Shown here: positions 17,564 to 25,635 of the stretch, one piece after another
How the letters are laid out: the number at the start of each line of letters is the position of its first letter
Position numbering within the stretch: the first letter of the stretch is position 1
Source of the DNA: Microbacterium hydrocarbonoxydans
Lineage (GTDB): Bacteria; Actinomycetota; Actinomycetes; Actinomycetales; Microbacteriaceae
Reading direction: 5' to 3'
Length of the DNA stretch: 64,000 bases
Assembly (NCBI RefSeq): GCF_000956475.1
Contig: NZ_JYJB01000010.1
Span: forward strand, 620,001 to 684,000
Position numbers and translations under genes: made by a program
The notes under the pieces: model-generated
Told to the model about the DNA's origin: nothing
The model's input: only the letters and a program-made list of their open reading frames with translations
The model's database searches: none

Positions 17564-17673
17564 CCCGCCACAGGTGGGTCTTCTCCCGAACGCCATCCAG
17601 CGCTTCGCACCTGATCTCTTCTCAGATCACGGTCTCCCGCCGATCCGGCATCCGTTGATCCCTCTCCGGGATC
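17564..17673 (+). other. Untranslated stretch with small hairpins between the 37-aa ORF and the 92-aa gene
   Basis: The 220 bases 17544-17763 contain no credible gene. Two short hairpins are visible: CCCGCC-ACA-GGTGGG (17564-17578), followed by TCTTCTCC, and GATCCC-TCTCC-GGGATC (17657-17673). They could act in attenuation downstream of a leader peptide, but stems are only 6 bp. Confidence 0.3.
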
Positions 17674-17763
17674 CGTCTTCTCCTCGCGCCGCCGCCGATC
17701 ATCCATCGGTGCTCGCCGGCGACGCATTCCACACCCATCCACACCTCCATTCGAAGGAACACC

Positions 17764-18042
17764 GTGAACACCACGCTGCACCACAGCACCACCCACCCGC
17801 CGGATATCCAGGACCAGACGGTCCTGCACATCCCCGCCCCCGACGATCTGCGCGAACTCGCCCTCGCAGACCGACTGTCCCTCAAGATCGGCCTCTGGCT
17901 GCTCGAGAGGGCTCAGCGACCGAAGGTCGCGAAGGAACGGATCATCACCACCGCCGAGCCGCTGTTCCTCAACGATCGGCACCTCACGAACGGTGAGGCA
18001 CGCATCCTGCTCGAGTACCACATGCAGCGTCAGCTGCGCTGA
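17764..18042 (+). CDS. Unknown 92-aa protein
   Basis: I do not recognise it. GTG 17764 is preceded by GAAGGA at 5-nt spacing. The N-terminal 35 residues are His/Thr/Asp-rich and probably disordered. A predicted helix RLSLKIGLWLLERAQ follows, and the protein ends LEYHMQRQLR. There is no membrane segment or signal peptide. It lies 15 nt before the first GNAT gene on the same strand, so it is probably part of one operon with the GNATs. A DNA- or protein-binding accessory role is possible but unsupported. Confidence 0.7.
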   Translation: MNTTLHHSTTHPPDIQDQTVLHIPAPDDLRELALADRLSLKIGLWLLERAQRPKVAKERIITTAEPLFLNDRHLTNGEARILLEYHMQRQLR

Positions 18043-18057
18043 CCGGAGGCCGGCACG

Positions 18058-19143
18058 ATGATCGCCCTCACTGCATCCGCGACGCTGCATCCGCTCGTGC
18101 TTCCCGCACGGGCGGATGCGGCGGACGCCGACGACCTCATCAGCTACGCGCGGGTCCGCAATGCCTCGCTGATCGAGACCACGGGTCGCGATGACGAGCT
18201 TCTCGACCCGGCCGCGCTGCTGCCGCTGCTGCGGTCCGATACCGACGCCACCCGGCGGCAGTGGCTCATCCGCGACGGCGAGGAGACGATCGGACTCGGC
18301 GTCCTGAACATCCTCGCCGACGACGACGGACGCACCGCGTTCGTCACGATCAACATCCTCGAGCGCTTCTGGGGCCGCGGACTCGGCTCCGCCGCCCTCG
18401 CCCGCATCGAGCAGGTGGCGGCGGATGCCGGGGTGCGCAAGCTGCTGCTGTGGACCCAGCACACCGACCACGGTGAGCCGCACCTCGACTCCCCCACCGG
18501 ATTCGGCTCGGTTCCTCAGGACCATCACGCGCGCTTCCTGATCCGCCACGGGTTCGTGCTGGAACAGGTCGATCGAGTGAGCGTCCTCGAGTTCGACGAC
18601 GGCTCGATGAGCGCGCTCGCGGCTCTGCGGGACGAGGCGCAGCGCCTGGCGAGCGACTACCGCGTCGTGCAGTGGATGCTGCCGACCCCGCCCGAGCACA
18701 TCGCCCGTTATGCGTGGATGAAGGAGCACATGTCGACCGATGCGCCGGATGCCGGCATGGGCATGCCCGCCGAGTCGTGGGATGCCGAGCGCATCGCCCG
18801 CCACGATGCCCGTCATCTCGACCGCGGCAACACCGTGCTGGTCACGGCTGCCGAGCACGTCGCAACCGGGGAGCTGTGCGCGTACAACGAGCTGGCGATC
18901 GGAAGCCGCCCGGACGAGACGACGCACCAGGAAGACACTCTCGTGCTGTCCGCGCACCGTGGTCATCGACTCGGGATGCTGGTCAAGACGGCCGGACTGC
19001 TCACCTGGACGCAACAGCATCCGCTCAGTCCCCGCGTCATCACCTTCAACGCCGAGGAGAACCGTCCGATGCTGAACATCAACGAAGCCATGGGCTTCAC
19101 CCCGATCGCCTACGAGGGCGCCTGGAGGAAAGACCTGTCATGA
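18058..19143 (+). CDS. Tandem-domain GNAT acetyltransferase, first paralogue
   Basis: A 361-aa protein with two GNAT folds. The first (about 1-190) has the acetyl-CoA loop FWGRGLGSAALARI near residue 105. The second (about 200-361) has HRGHRLGMLVKTAGLL near residue 304 and the ending FNAEENRPMLNINEAMGF. Such twin-GNAT proteins include mycothiol synthase and several antibiotic or peptide acetylators; the substrate here is unknown. The next gene is a clear paralogue and overlaps this one by ATGA. Between the 92-aa protein and an ABC transporter, a role in modifying or detoxifying a small molecule is a reasonable guess. Confidence 0.85.
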   Translation: MIALTASATLHPLVLPARADAADADDLISYARVRNASLIETTGRDDELLDPAALLPLLRSDTDATRRQWLIRDGEETIGLGVLNILADDDGRTAFVTINILERFWGRGLGSAALARIEQVAADAGVRKLLLWTQHTDHGEPHLDSPTGFGSVPQDHHARFLIRHGFVLEQVDRVSVLEFDDGSMSALAALRDEAQRLASDYRVVQWMLPTPPEHIARYAWMKEHMSTDAPDAGMGMPAESWDAERIARHDARHLDRGNTVLVTAAEHVATGELCAYNELAIGSRPDETTHQEDTLVLSAHRGHRLGMLVKTAGLLTWTQQHPLSPRVITFNAEENRPMLNINEAMGFTPIAYEGAWRKDLS

Positions 19144-20213
19144 CCGCCATCACGATCTCGCCGCTCGCGGTCCCTTCGTCCCTGAACGATGAGGACGCCG
19201 CGGACTTCCGACTGTTCGGTGAGTTGAGCAGGCAGATCTGCGACGAGCACGTCGGCCTTCCCGATCTGTCGCCCTCCGCCGCCGAGATGCTCTCGGAGTG
19301 GCAGGACGCCACGGACAGCCTGCATGTGGGGTTCGTCGCCCGCATGGACGGCGCGGTCGCCGGCATGGTCACGCTGGCGTACGCACAGGAGGAGGGGGCG
19401 CAGACCGCCGAGTTCGACATCCTGGTGCCGGAGGCACAGGCCGGGCGTGGAGTCGAGCGCGCTCTGCTGAGCCGCGCTGAAGAGGATGCGACGTCGAGAG
19501 GACGCAGCATCCTTCAGACATGGACCCTGCATCGCCCGCAGGAGCAGGAACGCATGCTGATGCCGACCACCGGCTGGGGGCGCATCCCCGCAACACCCCT
19601 CTCCGACATCATCGAGGGCGCCGGATACACGCTCGAGCAGGTCGAGCGCAACAGCGAGTACGACCTGCGATCCGACGCCGCCGACGTGCGTCGGATGCTG
19701 GCCGACGCCTCCGCGTCCGCCGGAGCGGACTACCGTGTCCTCTCCTGGACCCTGCCCACGCCGCCTGAACTGAGAGACGGCTACGCCGCTGTTCTGGCCC
19801 GCCTGTCGACAGATGCGCCCAGCGGAGACATGGACTTCGTCGCGGAGCACTACGACGCCGACCGGGTGGTCCGGCGGGATGCGATGCTGACCTCGGCGGG
19901 GCAGCTGGTCTCGGTGGCCGCGGTCGAGCACGTCCCGACTGGCGAACTCGTGGCGTACAACGAGCTGCTGATCGGCGCCGACCGCTGCGGAGTCACGCAC
20001 CAGTTCGGCACCCTGGTCGCCTCGCACCATCGCGGGCATCGACTCGGCATGATCGTCAAGTGCGCCAATCTGCTGCGGTGGCGCGAGCTGGTCCCGACGT
20101 CGCCCGTCGTCTCGACGTTCAACGCGGAGGAGAACCGCCCGATGCTTGACATCAACGAGGCGATCGGCTTCGTGCCGGTGTCGTACTCGGGCGCGTGGCA
20201 GAAGCGCGTCTGA
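19140..20213 (+). CDS. Tandem-domain GNAT acetyltransferase, second paralogue
   Basis: A 357-aa protein aligned end to end with the preceding gene product; the C-terminal halves share long identical blocks such as FNAEENRPML and HRGHRLGM. The N-terminal GNAT domain is more degenerate: its loop reads AQAGRGVERALLSRA, so it may have lost or changed acetyl-CoA binding. Start ATG 19140 overlaps the upstream stop and has GGAGGAAAG as ribosome site. The tandem duplication is local, since both copies share strand and operon. Confidence 0.85.
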   Translation: MTAITISPLAVPSSLNDEDAADFRLFGELSRQICDEHVGLPDLSPSAAEMLSEWQDATDSLHVGFVARMDGAVAGMVTLAYAQEEGAQTAEFDILVPEAQAGRGVERALLSRAEEDATSRGRSILQTWTLHRPQEQERMLMPTTGWGRIPATPLSDIIEGAGYTLEQVERNSEYDLRSDAADVRRMLADASASAGADYRVLSWTLPTPPELRDGYAAVLARLSTDAPSGDMDFVAEHYDADRVVRRDAMLTSAGQLVSVAAVEHVPTGELVAYNELLIGADRCGVTHQFGTLVASHHRGHRLGMIVKCANLLRWRELVPTSPVVSTFNAEENRPMLDINEAIGFVPVSYSGAWQKRV

Positions 20214-20289
20214 CAACTCATCCCTGCGATGTAGACGGATCAGCCCGCGGGCCGACGATCCGAACAGCGCGTGCGGCGAGAGTGGAATC

Positions 20290-20985
20290 ATGAACAGTCC
20301 CGTCCTCGCCGCACACGCCCTGACAAAGACCTATGGCTCCACCCGCGCGCTCGCCGGAGTCGACCTCGCGATCTCGCGCGGCGAATCGGTCGCCATCATG
20401 GGAGCATCCGGTTCCGGCAAGACGACGCTCCTGCATGTACTGGCGGGCATCATCACGCCCGACACCGGTTCCGTGACCTTCCAGCCCGCAGCAGGCGGCG
20501 CGATGGAGCTGACCGGCATGAGCGAATCCGCCAGGTCGCGACTGCGCCGAGAGCGCCTCGGCTTCGTGTTCCAGCAGGGGCTGCTCATCCCCGAGCTCAC
20601 CGCAGTCGAGAATGTCGCGCTCGCCTCGATGATCAACGGCGTGAAGAGAGCGGATGCCGTGCAGCATGCAGCGTCCTGGCTGGGCGCTCTCGGTCTCGCC
20701 GGCATGGAGGATCGCCGCATCGGCGAGCTCTCCGGCGGACAGGCGCAGCGGGTCGCGATCGCCCGTGCGCAGGCCACCGGGGCTGAACTCGTGTTCGCCG
20801 ACGAACCCACCGGCGCGCTGGATTCGCAGACATCGCGGGAGGTGATGGACGCGCTGCTCTGGTCGACCACAGGGCAGGGACGCACGCTCGTCGTCGTCAC
20901 GCACGACCCGGAGGTGGCTGCGCGCTGCTCTCGGACCATCGCGGTGCGCGACGGACTCGTCGTTCCGACGGCGGTGGACGCATGA
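20290..20985 (+). CDS. ABC transporter ATP-binding protein (LolD/MacB type)
   Basis: A 231-aa ATPase. Walker A is GASGSGKTTLLHVL near residue 38, the signature is LSGGQAQRVAIARAQATG and Walker B is LVFADEPTGALDSQT, the last being typical of the MacB/LolD/FtsE branch. I chose ATG 20290 (MNSPVLAAHALTKTYGS), where the domain begins; upstream in-frame residues are non-coding in character. It overlaps the permease gene by ATGA. The pair probably exports or extracts a peptide, lipid or antibiotic. A 76-bp gap separates it from the GNATs, so a separate promoter is possible. Confidence 0.93.
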   Translation: MNSPVLAAHALTKTYGSTRALAGVDLAISRGESVAIMGASGSGKTTLLHVLAGIITPDTGSVTFQPAAGGAMELTGMSESARSRLRRERLGFVFQQGLLIPELTAVENVALASMINGVKRADAVQHAASWLGALGLAGMEDRRIGELSGGQAQRVAIARAQATGAELVFADEPTGALDSQTSREVMDALLWSTTGQGRTLVVVTHDPEVAARCSRTIAVRDGLVVPTAVDA

Positions 20986-22304
20986 ACGTCCGCGTCCTGG
21001 TGATGCTGCTGCGCCCGTCTCCCGGCCAGGGCGGGCTCATCGCACTCCCGCTGATCGCCTTCGGCGTCGTGACGACACTCGTGCTCACGGTGATCGGCGG
21101 CGCCCAGAGCTTCTGGGGATGGAGCGACGACTACGCACCGCTGTATCAGGCGCTCGCCGCGATCGCACTCGCGCTCCTGCTCGTGCCGCTCATGAGCCTC
21201 GGCGGTGCGGCCGCCAGACTGGCCGCACGGCGCAGGGACGAGCGGCTCTCGACGCTGCGACTACTCGGCGTGACTCCCCTCGGCGTCGGCGTCGCAACGG
21301 TCACCGAATCCGTGTTGCTGGCCGCGGCCGGTGCGGCGGCGGGCGTGGCCGGATATCTGCTCATCAGCCCGCTCATCGGGCTCATCCCGTTCCGCGGCGA
21401 AGCGCTGGGCTGGCACGGCGTGCTGCTTTCGCCCCTGCACGTTCTCGCCGTCGTCGGAGGCGTCGTGATCCTCGCCGCGCTGAGCGCCGCGGTCGGTCTC
21501 CGCCGCGTCGTGATCTCCCCGCTCGGTGTGCGCATGCGCACGACAGCGACAGGTGCGCACTGGATCCGCTTCGTGATCGGTGCGGGTGCGATCGCGATCG
21601 CCTTCGCGTTGGCCCAGCTCGTCCCGCGCATCGCAGGGCTGGTCACGACGATCGTGGTGATCGCTCTGCTGTTCGCCGCTGGGCTGGCTGTGCTGAACCT
21701 CGTGGGCCCCTGGTCGCTGAAGGTGAGCGCCCGCGGATGGCTGCGCCGGGCTCAGGTGCCGGAGAGGCTGCTCTCGGCGCGAGTGGTCCTGGACGATCCG
21801 AAGGCCGCATGGCGCCAGGTCGGCGGCATCTCGATGGCGAGCTTCATGGCCGTCTTCGCCGGGACGGGAGTCTCTCTGATCGGCGTGCTGGGTGCGGAAG
21901 GCGCCGAGGCAGCCGATCTCGCCGTCGCCGACGACATGCGCACAGGATTGATCATCACACTGGTGGCGTCGTTCCTCATGGTGGCGGCATCCGTCGGTGT
22001 GAACCAGGCCTCGGCGATCCTCGACTCGCGTGACCTGCATCGCAGTCTCCATCACCTTGGAGTCCCGCTGCAGACAGTCGACCGGGCGCGCACTCGCGCG
22101 ATCATGGCTCCCCTGCTGCTCACCTCGCTCGGATCGGCACTCTGCGCCGGCATCCTCGTCTTCCCGCTGCTGGGCATCGCTCTCGTCGTGGCCCCCGTCT
22201 CTCTGCTGACCATCGCGCTCGTCGTCGCGACGGGGATCTCTGTGGTCTGGGTGAGCACGCGGATGACGAGACCGGTGCTGTCGCGGTCGTTCCATGCCGT
22301 GTGA
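20982..22304 (+). CDS. ABC transporter permease, FtsX-like
   Basis: A 440-aa integral membrane protein with about eight hydrophobic segments in two halves. Each half has a FtsX-like core (for example RDERLSTLRLLGVTPLGVGVATV in the first, given here as a region near residue 86-108). This is the arrangement in the large FtsX/MacB-type permeases that partner LolD-like ATPases. It lacks the large extracytoplasmic domain of MacB. It is translationally coupled to the ATPase. Substrate unknown; its position suggests a link to the GNAT cassette. Confidence 0.85.
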   Translation: MNVRVLVMLLRPSPGQGGLIALPLIAFGVVTTLVLTVIGGAQSFWGWSDDYAPLYQALAAIALALLLVPLMSLGGAAARLAARRRDERLSTLRLLGVTPLGVGVATVTESVLLAAAGAAAGVAGYLLISPLIGLIPFRGEALGWHGVLLSPLHVLAVVGGVVILAALSAAVGLRRVVISPLGVRMRTTATGAHWIRFVIGAGAIAIAFALAQLVPRIAGLVTTIVVIALLFAAGLAVLNLVGPWSLKVSARGWLRRAQVPERLLSARVVLDDPKAAWRQVGGISMASFMAVFAGTGVSLIGVLGAEGAEAADLAVADDMRTGLIITLVASFLMVAASVGVNQASAILDSRDLHRSLHHLGVPLQTVDRARTRAIMAPLLLTSLGSALCAGILVFPLLGIALVVAPVSLLTIALVVATGISVVWVSTRMTRPVLSRSFHAV

Positions 22305-22337
22305 CCGCGAGAGCCGCGCGGCTGACAAGATGGTCGC

Positions 22338-22811
22338 ATGAGCACAGTCGTCGATTTCGGGAACGTCTCCACCGCCGGAGTCGAGTCCTCGCCAGTCGTG
22401 GAGGCGCTGGCGGGTCTTCGAGCGAACGAGGCGCGCTACATCACCAACAAGTACGGGATCGCCTTCACCGTAAGCACCCCTGAGGAGGACCCGAAGACGC
22501 TGCAGTGGGTGACAGACATCCTCCGTGAGGAGCGAGGAATCGTGATCTCGAGCCCGGCGCTCGAGGTGAGCGGCTTCGAAGCCGACGGCATCCGCTTCGG
22601 CTACGTCTTCTACGCCTCCGGTCTCGCGATCAACGTGATGTACACGATCGAGGCCGGCGGGAAGCGCGCCGTCGGTTTCAAGCTCTCCCTCGGCATGGAC
22701 GTCCCCGAGGAGCTGGCGGCGTTCAAGTTCGCGCGGCAGCGGTCGAAGCTGGCCGGCGAGATCCGCGGCTCGTACTTCGTCATCAAGGGCGAGCACCCGT
22801 CAGCGGGCTGA
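22338..22811 (+). CDS. Unknown 157-aa protein
   Basis: Not recognised. A soluble protein starting MSTVVDFGNVSTAGVESSP, with no signal peptide, membrane segment or familiar catalytic motif. The mixed alpha/beta pattern and lack of Cys do not suggest a family. It follows the ABC permease by 33 bp on the same strand but has its own start region. It converges on the cupin gene, whose annotated reading frame overlaps its last 12 bp. Codon use looks normal for this genome. Confidence 0.7.
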   Translation: MSTVVDFGNVSTAGVESSPVVEALAGLRANEARYITNKYGIAFTVSTPEEDPKTLQWVTDILREERGIVISSPALEVSGFEADGIRFGYVFYASGLAINVMYTIEAGGKRAVGFKLSLGMDVPEELAAFKFARQRSKLAGEIRGSYFVIKGEHPSAG

Positions 22812-23375
22812 CGTCACTCCGCGCTGCAGCCGGGGAAGGCGCTGTTCTCGCCGTGATCCAGGTCGCGCAGGAGCCGCAGCTCCGTGTCTTCCGAGGAGAT
22901 CTCGAAGCCGGCCTCGCCGAGGACGCTCATGGTGTACCCCGTTCTCTTCGTCCGTCGGGAGGGCGGCGTAGTATTCCTCGGCGACAGGCTCGAGCCATTC
23001 GTTGCTGACGCCTGCACCCGGCGTGATGAAAGCGACGTGCGAGAACCAGGTGTCGGCCTTCGCGCCGTGCCAGTGCTTGGTGCCGGCCGGAACTCGGATG
23101 ACCGTTCCGGGCTCCACGCTGATCGGGTCCTCTCCCTCGGCCTGGTACCAGCCCGATCCGGCCGTGCACAGAAGGATCTGGTCGCCGCCGCCGTCCGCAC
23201 CGTGGTGGATGTGCCAGTTGTTGCGGCATCCCGGCTCGAAGCTGACGTTGCTCACCGGCACGCTCCCTGATGCGAGCGGAGCCAGATAGCTCTGCCCGAC
23301 GAAGTACTGCGCGAACGCGTCATTCCGCTCGCCGAGGGGGAAGATCTGCGGGAATTCGGTGTTTCCTGAGGTCAT
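22800..23375 (-). CDS. Cupin-domain protein with anomalous C-terminal tail
   Basis: A 191-aa frame. Residues 1-148 are a normal small cupin (CRNNWHIHHG metal-binding motif near residue 50, then GTKHWHGAKADTWFSHVAF), of the kind that often pairs with carboxymuconolactone-decarboxylase proteins, as it does here. After DEENG (about residue 146) the translation becomes Arg-rich and looks out of frame, while the alternative frame gives the well-composed MSVLGEAGFEISSEDTELRL. Family members usually end close to this point. Either the gene is frameshifted or a short overlapping gene begins here. Divergent from the CMD-like gene across 140 bp. Confidence 0.75.
   Translation of the reverse strand: MTSGNTEFPQIFPLGERNDAFAQYFVGQSYLAPLASGSVPVSNVSFEPGCRNNWHIHHGADGGGDQILLCTAGSGWYQAEGEDPISVEPGTVIRVPAGTKHWHGAKADTWFSHVAFITPGAGVSNEWLEPVAEEYYAALPTDEENGVHHERPRRGRLRDLLGRHGAAAPARPGSRREQRLPRLQRGVTSAR
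22814..22930 (-). CDS. Possible 38-codon ORF overlapping the cupin 3' end
   Basis: ATG 22930 opens a frame of 38 codons starting MSVLGEAGFEIS and ending FPGCSAE, with ordinary composition, whereas the cupin frame across the same bases is arginine-rich. In the third frame a TGA overlaps this ATG as ATGA, the usual layout for coupled genes here. It could be a genuine small gene or the continuation of a frameshifted cupin. No homologue is recalled. Confidence 0.35.
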   Translation of the reverse strand: MSVLGEAGFEISSEDTELRLLRDLDHGENSAFPGCSAE

Positions 23376-23515
23376 GCCTTCGACGCTACGCCCCCTCCCC
23401 CTCGTGTGAAACAGTCCCTGTCAGTACACCCCTCGAGAGAGCCTCCCACGATGCGCGCGGGCGGGGTTGGATGGACGATGGGCGCATGCCGCACACGCGC
23501 CGGACAGGAGCAGAC

Positions 23516-23854
23516 ATGAGCACAGACGGGCAGAGCACGGGCTGGTCCGGTGGGAAGAACGCGTTCGGCGATTTCGCACCGGGGATGGTCCACTACACGG
23601 ACCGCGTGCTGTTCGACGAGGTGTGGGAGCGCGAGGGGCTCTCCAAGCGAGACCGCAGCCTGATCACGGTGGCGGCCCTCACTGCGATGGGCAAGATGGA
23701 ACAGCTGCAGTTCCACCTCGGCTACGCACGCCAGAACGGAGTCACCGATGAGGAGCTCACGGAGGCACTGCTCCATCTCGCCTTCTATGCGGGTTGGCCT
23801 AACGGCATGGGAGCGACCGCTGTGCTGAAGAACATCGTCGAGCAGGCGGACTGA
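23516..23854 (+). CDS. Carboxymuconolactone decarboxylase-family protein
   Basis: A 112-aa all-helical CMD/AhpD-fold protein. The core LSKRDRSLITVAALTAMG and the histidine in LQFHLGYARQNGVTDEEL are characteristic. No CxxC pair is present, so it is not an AhpD-type peroxidase partner. ATG 23516 has AGGAG 5 nt upstream. It is divergent from a cupin gene of the type that commonly accompanies it in aromatic or sugar-acid related gene pairs; the actual substrate is unknown. Ends 13 bp before the convergent mutM. Confidence 0.85.
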   Translation: MSTDGQSTGWSGGKNAFGDFAPGMVHYTDRVLFDEVWEREGLSKRDRSLITVAALTAMGKMEQLQFHLGYARQNGVTDEELTEALLHLAFYAGWPNGMGATAVLKNIVEQAD

Positions 23855-23867
23855 GCCCTCCCTGACG

Positions 23868-24731
23868 TCACGGTCTCCGCTGGCAGCGGGGGCAGTAGTG
23901 CGAGGAGCGGTTCATGAATGCGGCGCGGACGATGGACCGCCCGCATCGACTGCACGGCTCTCCGTGGCGCCCGTAGGCGTTGAGCGAGTGCGCGAAGTAG
24001 CCCGCCTGTCCGTTCACATTCACGTATTGCGCGTCGAAGCTCGTTCCGCCCTCTGCCAGCGCCTTGGCGAGCACGCTGCGGATCTCCGTGAGCAGCCGGC
24101 GAACGGCCTGCGTCGACAGCGCTGACGCAGGAGTCTCGGGATGGATGCGCGCCGCCCACAGCGACTCGTCGGCGTAGATGTTGCCGACCCCGCTGATCAC
24201 GCCTTGATCGAGGAGCACGCGTTTGATCGCGCTGCCCCGCTTGGCGAGGGCGAGCCGGAAGCCCGCATCATCGAAGGCCGGGTCGATCGGATCGCGCGCG
24301 ATGTGGGCGACCTGCGACGGGATCGATGACGGGCCGTCAGACACCAGGCGATCGACTGCGAGCGATCCGAAGGTGCGCTGGTCGGAGAACACCACAGCGA
24401 GTTCGCCGTGGGTCGGATGCTCGAGATGGATGCGGATCCGCTCGTGTCGTTCGGCGACGGCATCCGGTGCGCGCAGCAGCATCTGGCCGCTCATGCCGAG
24501 ATGGGCGATCAGCGCCTCCTCGCCGCCCTCCAGGGGAAGCCAGAGGAACTTGCCGCGGCGCTCTGCTCCAGTGATCGTGCGGTTCTCGAGGCGCGAGGCG
24601 AAGTCGAGCGCTCCGAGCGGATGCCGGGTCAGAGCGCGCTCGTCGAACACGCTGACCGCGGTGACCAGAGAGCCGATGGCGGCGGGAGCGAGTCCCGCTC
24701 GGACGACCTCGACCTCGGGGAGCTCAGGCAC
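23868..24731 (-). CDS. mutM: Formamidopyrimidine-DNA glycosylase
   Basis: A 287-aa base-excision enzyme removing oxidised purines such as 8-oxoguanine, with lyase activity. The mature N-terminus begins P-E-L-P-E-V-E, giving catalytic Pro2 and Glu3. Lys in RRGKFLWLPL near residue 60 and the helix-two-turn-helix GVGNIYADESLW are present. A C-terminal four-cysteine zinc finger (CSRCGR...CPRC) closes the protein. Its start overlaps the rnc stop by 8 nt, a common actinobacterial rpmF-rnc-mutM order. Confidence 0.97.
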   Translation of the reverse strand: MPELPEVEVVRAGLAPAAIGSLVTAVSVFDERALTRHPLGALDFASRLENRTITGAERRGKFLWLPLEGGEEALIAHLGMSGQMLLRAPDAVAERHERIRIHLEHPTHGELAVVFSDQRTFGSLAVDRLVSDGPSSIPSQVAHIARDPIDPAFDDAGFRLALAKRGSAIKRVLLDQGVISGVGNIYADESLWAARIHPETPASALSTQAVRRLLTEIRSVLAKALAEGGTSFDAQYVNVNGQAGYFAHSLNAYGRHGEPCSRCGRSIVRAAFMNRSSHYCPRCQRRP

Positions 24732-25416
24732 GTGCGTTGAGCACGCGCCAGGCGTTCAGCGCTGCCGCCATCTCGGCGGTCTTCTTGCTGGTGCCGTTGC
24801 CTGTCATCGTGACGTCGCCGACGGTCACGGTCGCGACGAATCGGCGATCGTGGTCGGGACCGCTCGCCTCGACCGCATACTCCGGGGGCGTCGCACCCGA
24901 GCGAGCGGCAAGCTCCTGCAGGCTGGTCTTCGGGTCCATCGCGGCGCCATAGCGTTCGGGATCGGCGAGCAGCGGCTTGGTGAGCCTCAGCACGAGATCG
25001 GTCGCAGCCTCCGGCCCTGCCGACATGTAGGTCGCACCGATGACGGCTTCCATCGTGTCGGCGAGAATCGAGTCCTTGTCACGACCACCGGTCTGCTCTT
25101 CACCACGACCAAGCAGCAGATGCTCGCCGAGGCCGATCCCTCGCGCCACCTCGGCCAGAGCGACCGTCGACACGACGCTCGCGCGCCGCTTCGCGAGGGA
25201 ACCCTCATCGAGCTCGGGGTGCGTCGTGAAAAGCATCACGGTCACAGCCTGCCCGAGCACGGAATCGCCGAGGAACTCCAGGCGTTCGTTGTGCGGGATC
25301 CCGCCGTGCTCGTACGCGTACGAGCGGTGGGTCAGCGCCAACTCCAGAAGCTCCGCGTCGATATCGACACGGAGCTTCTGCGAGAGAGTCTCTTCGCCGG
25401 TTGTGACGTCAGTCAC
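24724..25416 (-). CDS. rnc: Ribonuclease III
   Basis: A 230-aa double-strand-specific endoribonuclease for rRNA processing and mRNA decay. The signature NERLEFLGDSVLG (about residues 43-55) carries the catalytic acidic residues. The second acidic motif DTMEAVIGATY is near residue 120. A double-stranded RNA-binding domain spans about residues 160-228 (DPKTSLQELAARSG through KKTAEMAAALNAW). It lies between rpmF (8-nt gap) and mutM (overlap), so these are co-transcribed. Confidence 0.97.
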   Translation of the reverse strand: MTDVTTGEETLSQKLRVDIDAELLELALTHRSYAYEHGGIPHNERLEFLGDSVLGQAVTVMLFTTHPELDEGSLAKRRASVVSTVALAEVARGIGLGEHLLLGRGEEQTGGRDKDSILADTMEAVIGATYMSAGPEAATDLVLRLTKPLLADPERYGAAMDPKTSLQELAARSGATPPEYAVEASGPDHDRRFVATVTVGDVTMTGNGTSKKTAEMAAALNAWRVLNARA

Positions 25417-25423
25417 GAGCGAC

Positions 25424-25633
25424 TCAGACGTCGGCGACCTTGCGGCCCTTGTACTCGAGGAAGAGCTCGGTGCCCTGCGAGTCGGTGACGACCTTCGCCT
25501 GGTGCGGACGGCTGTAGACGACCTGACCGTTCTCGATCGTCTTCACGAGTGCGACGGGAGCCGCCTTCCACTGCGCGCGACGCGAACGGGTGTTGGAACG
25601 GGAAACCTTGCGCTTCGGGGGGTTACCAGCCAT
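25424..25633 (-). CDS. rpmF: 50S ribosomal protein L32
   Basis: A 69-aa basic protein with the L32 start MAGNPPKRKVSRSNTRSRR. The zinc-binding cysteines seen in some L32 proteins are absent, so this is the zinc-independent (C-) form. It follows the YceD-like gene with 2 bp between, the classic yceD-rpmF arrangement. Confidence 0.96.
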   Translation of the reverse strand: MAGNPPKRKVSRSNTRSRRAQWKAAPVALVKTIENGQVVYSRPHQAKVVTDSQGTELFLEYKGRKVADV

Positions 25634-25635
25634 GA

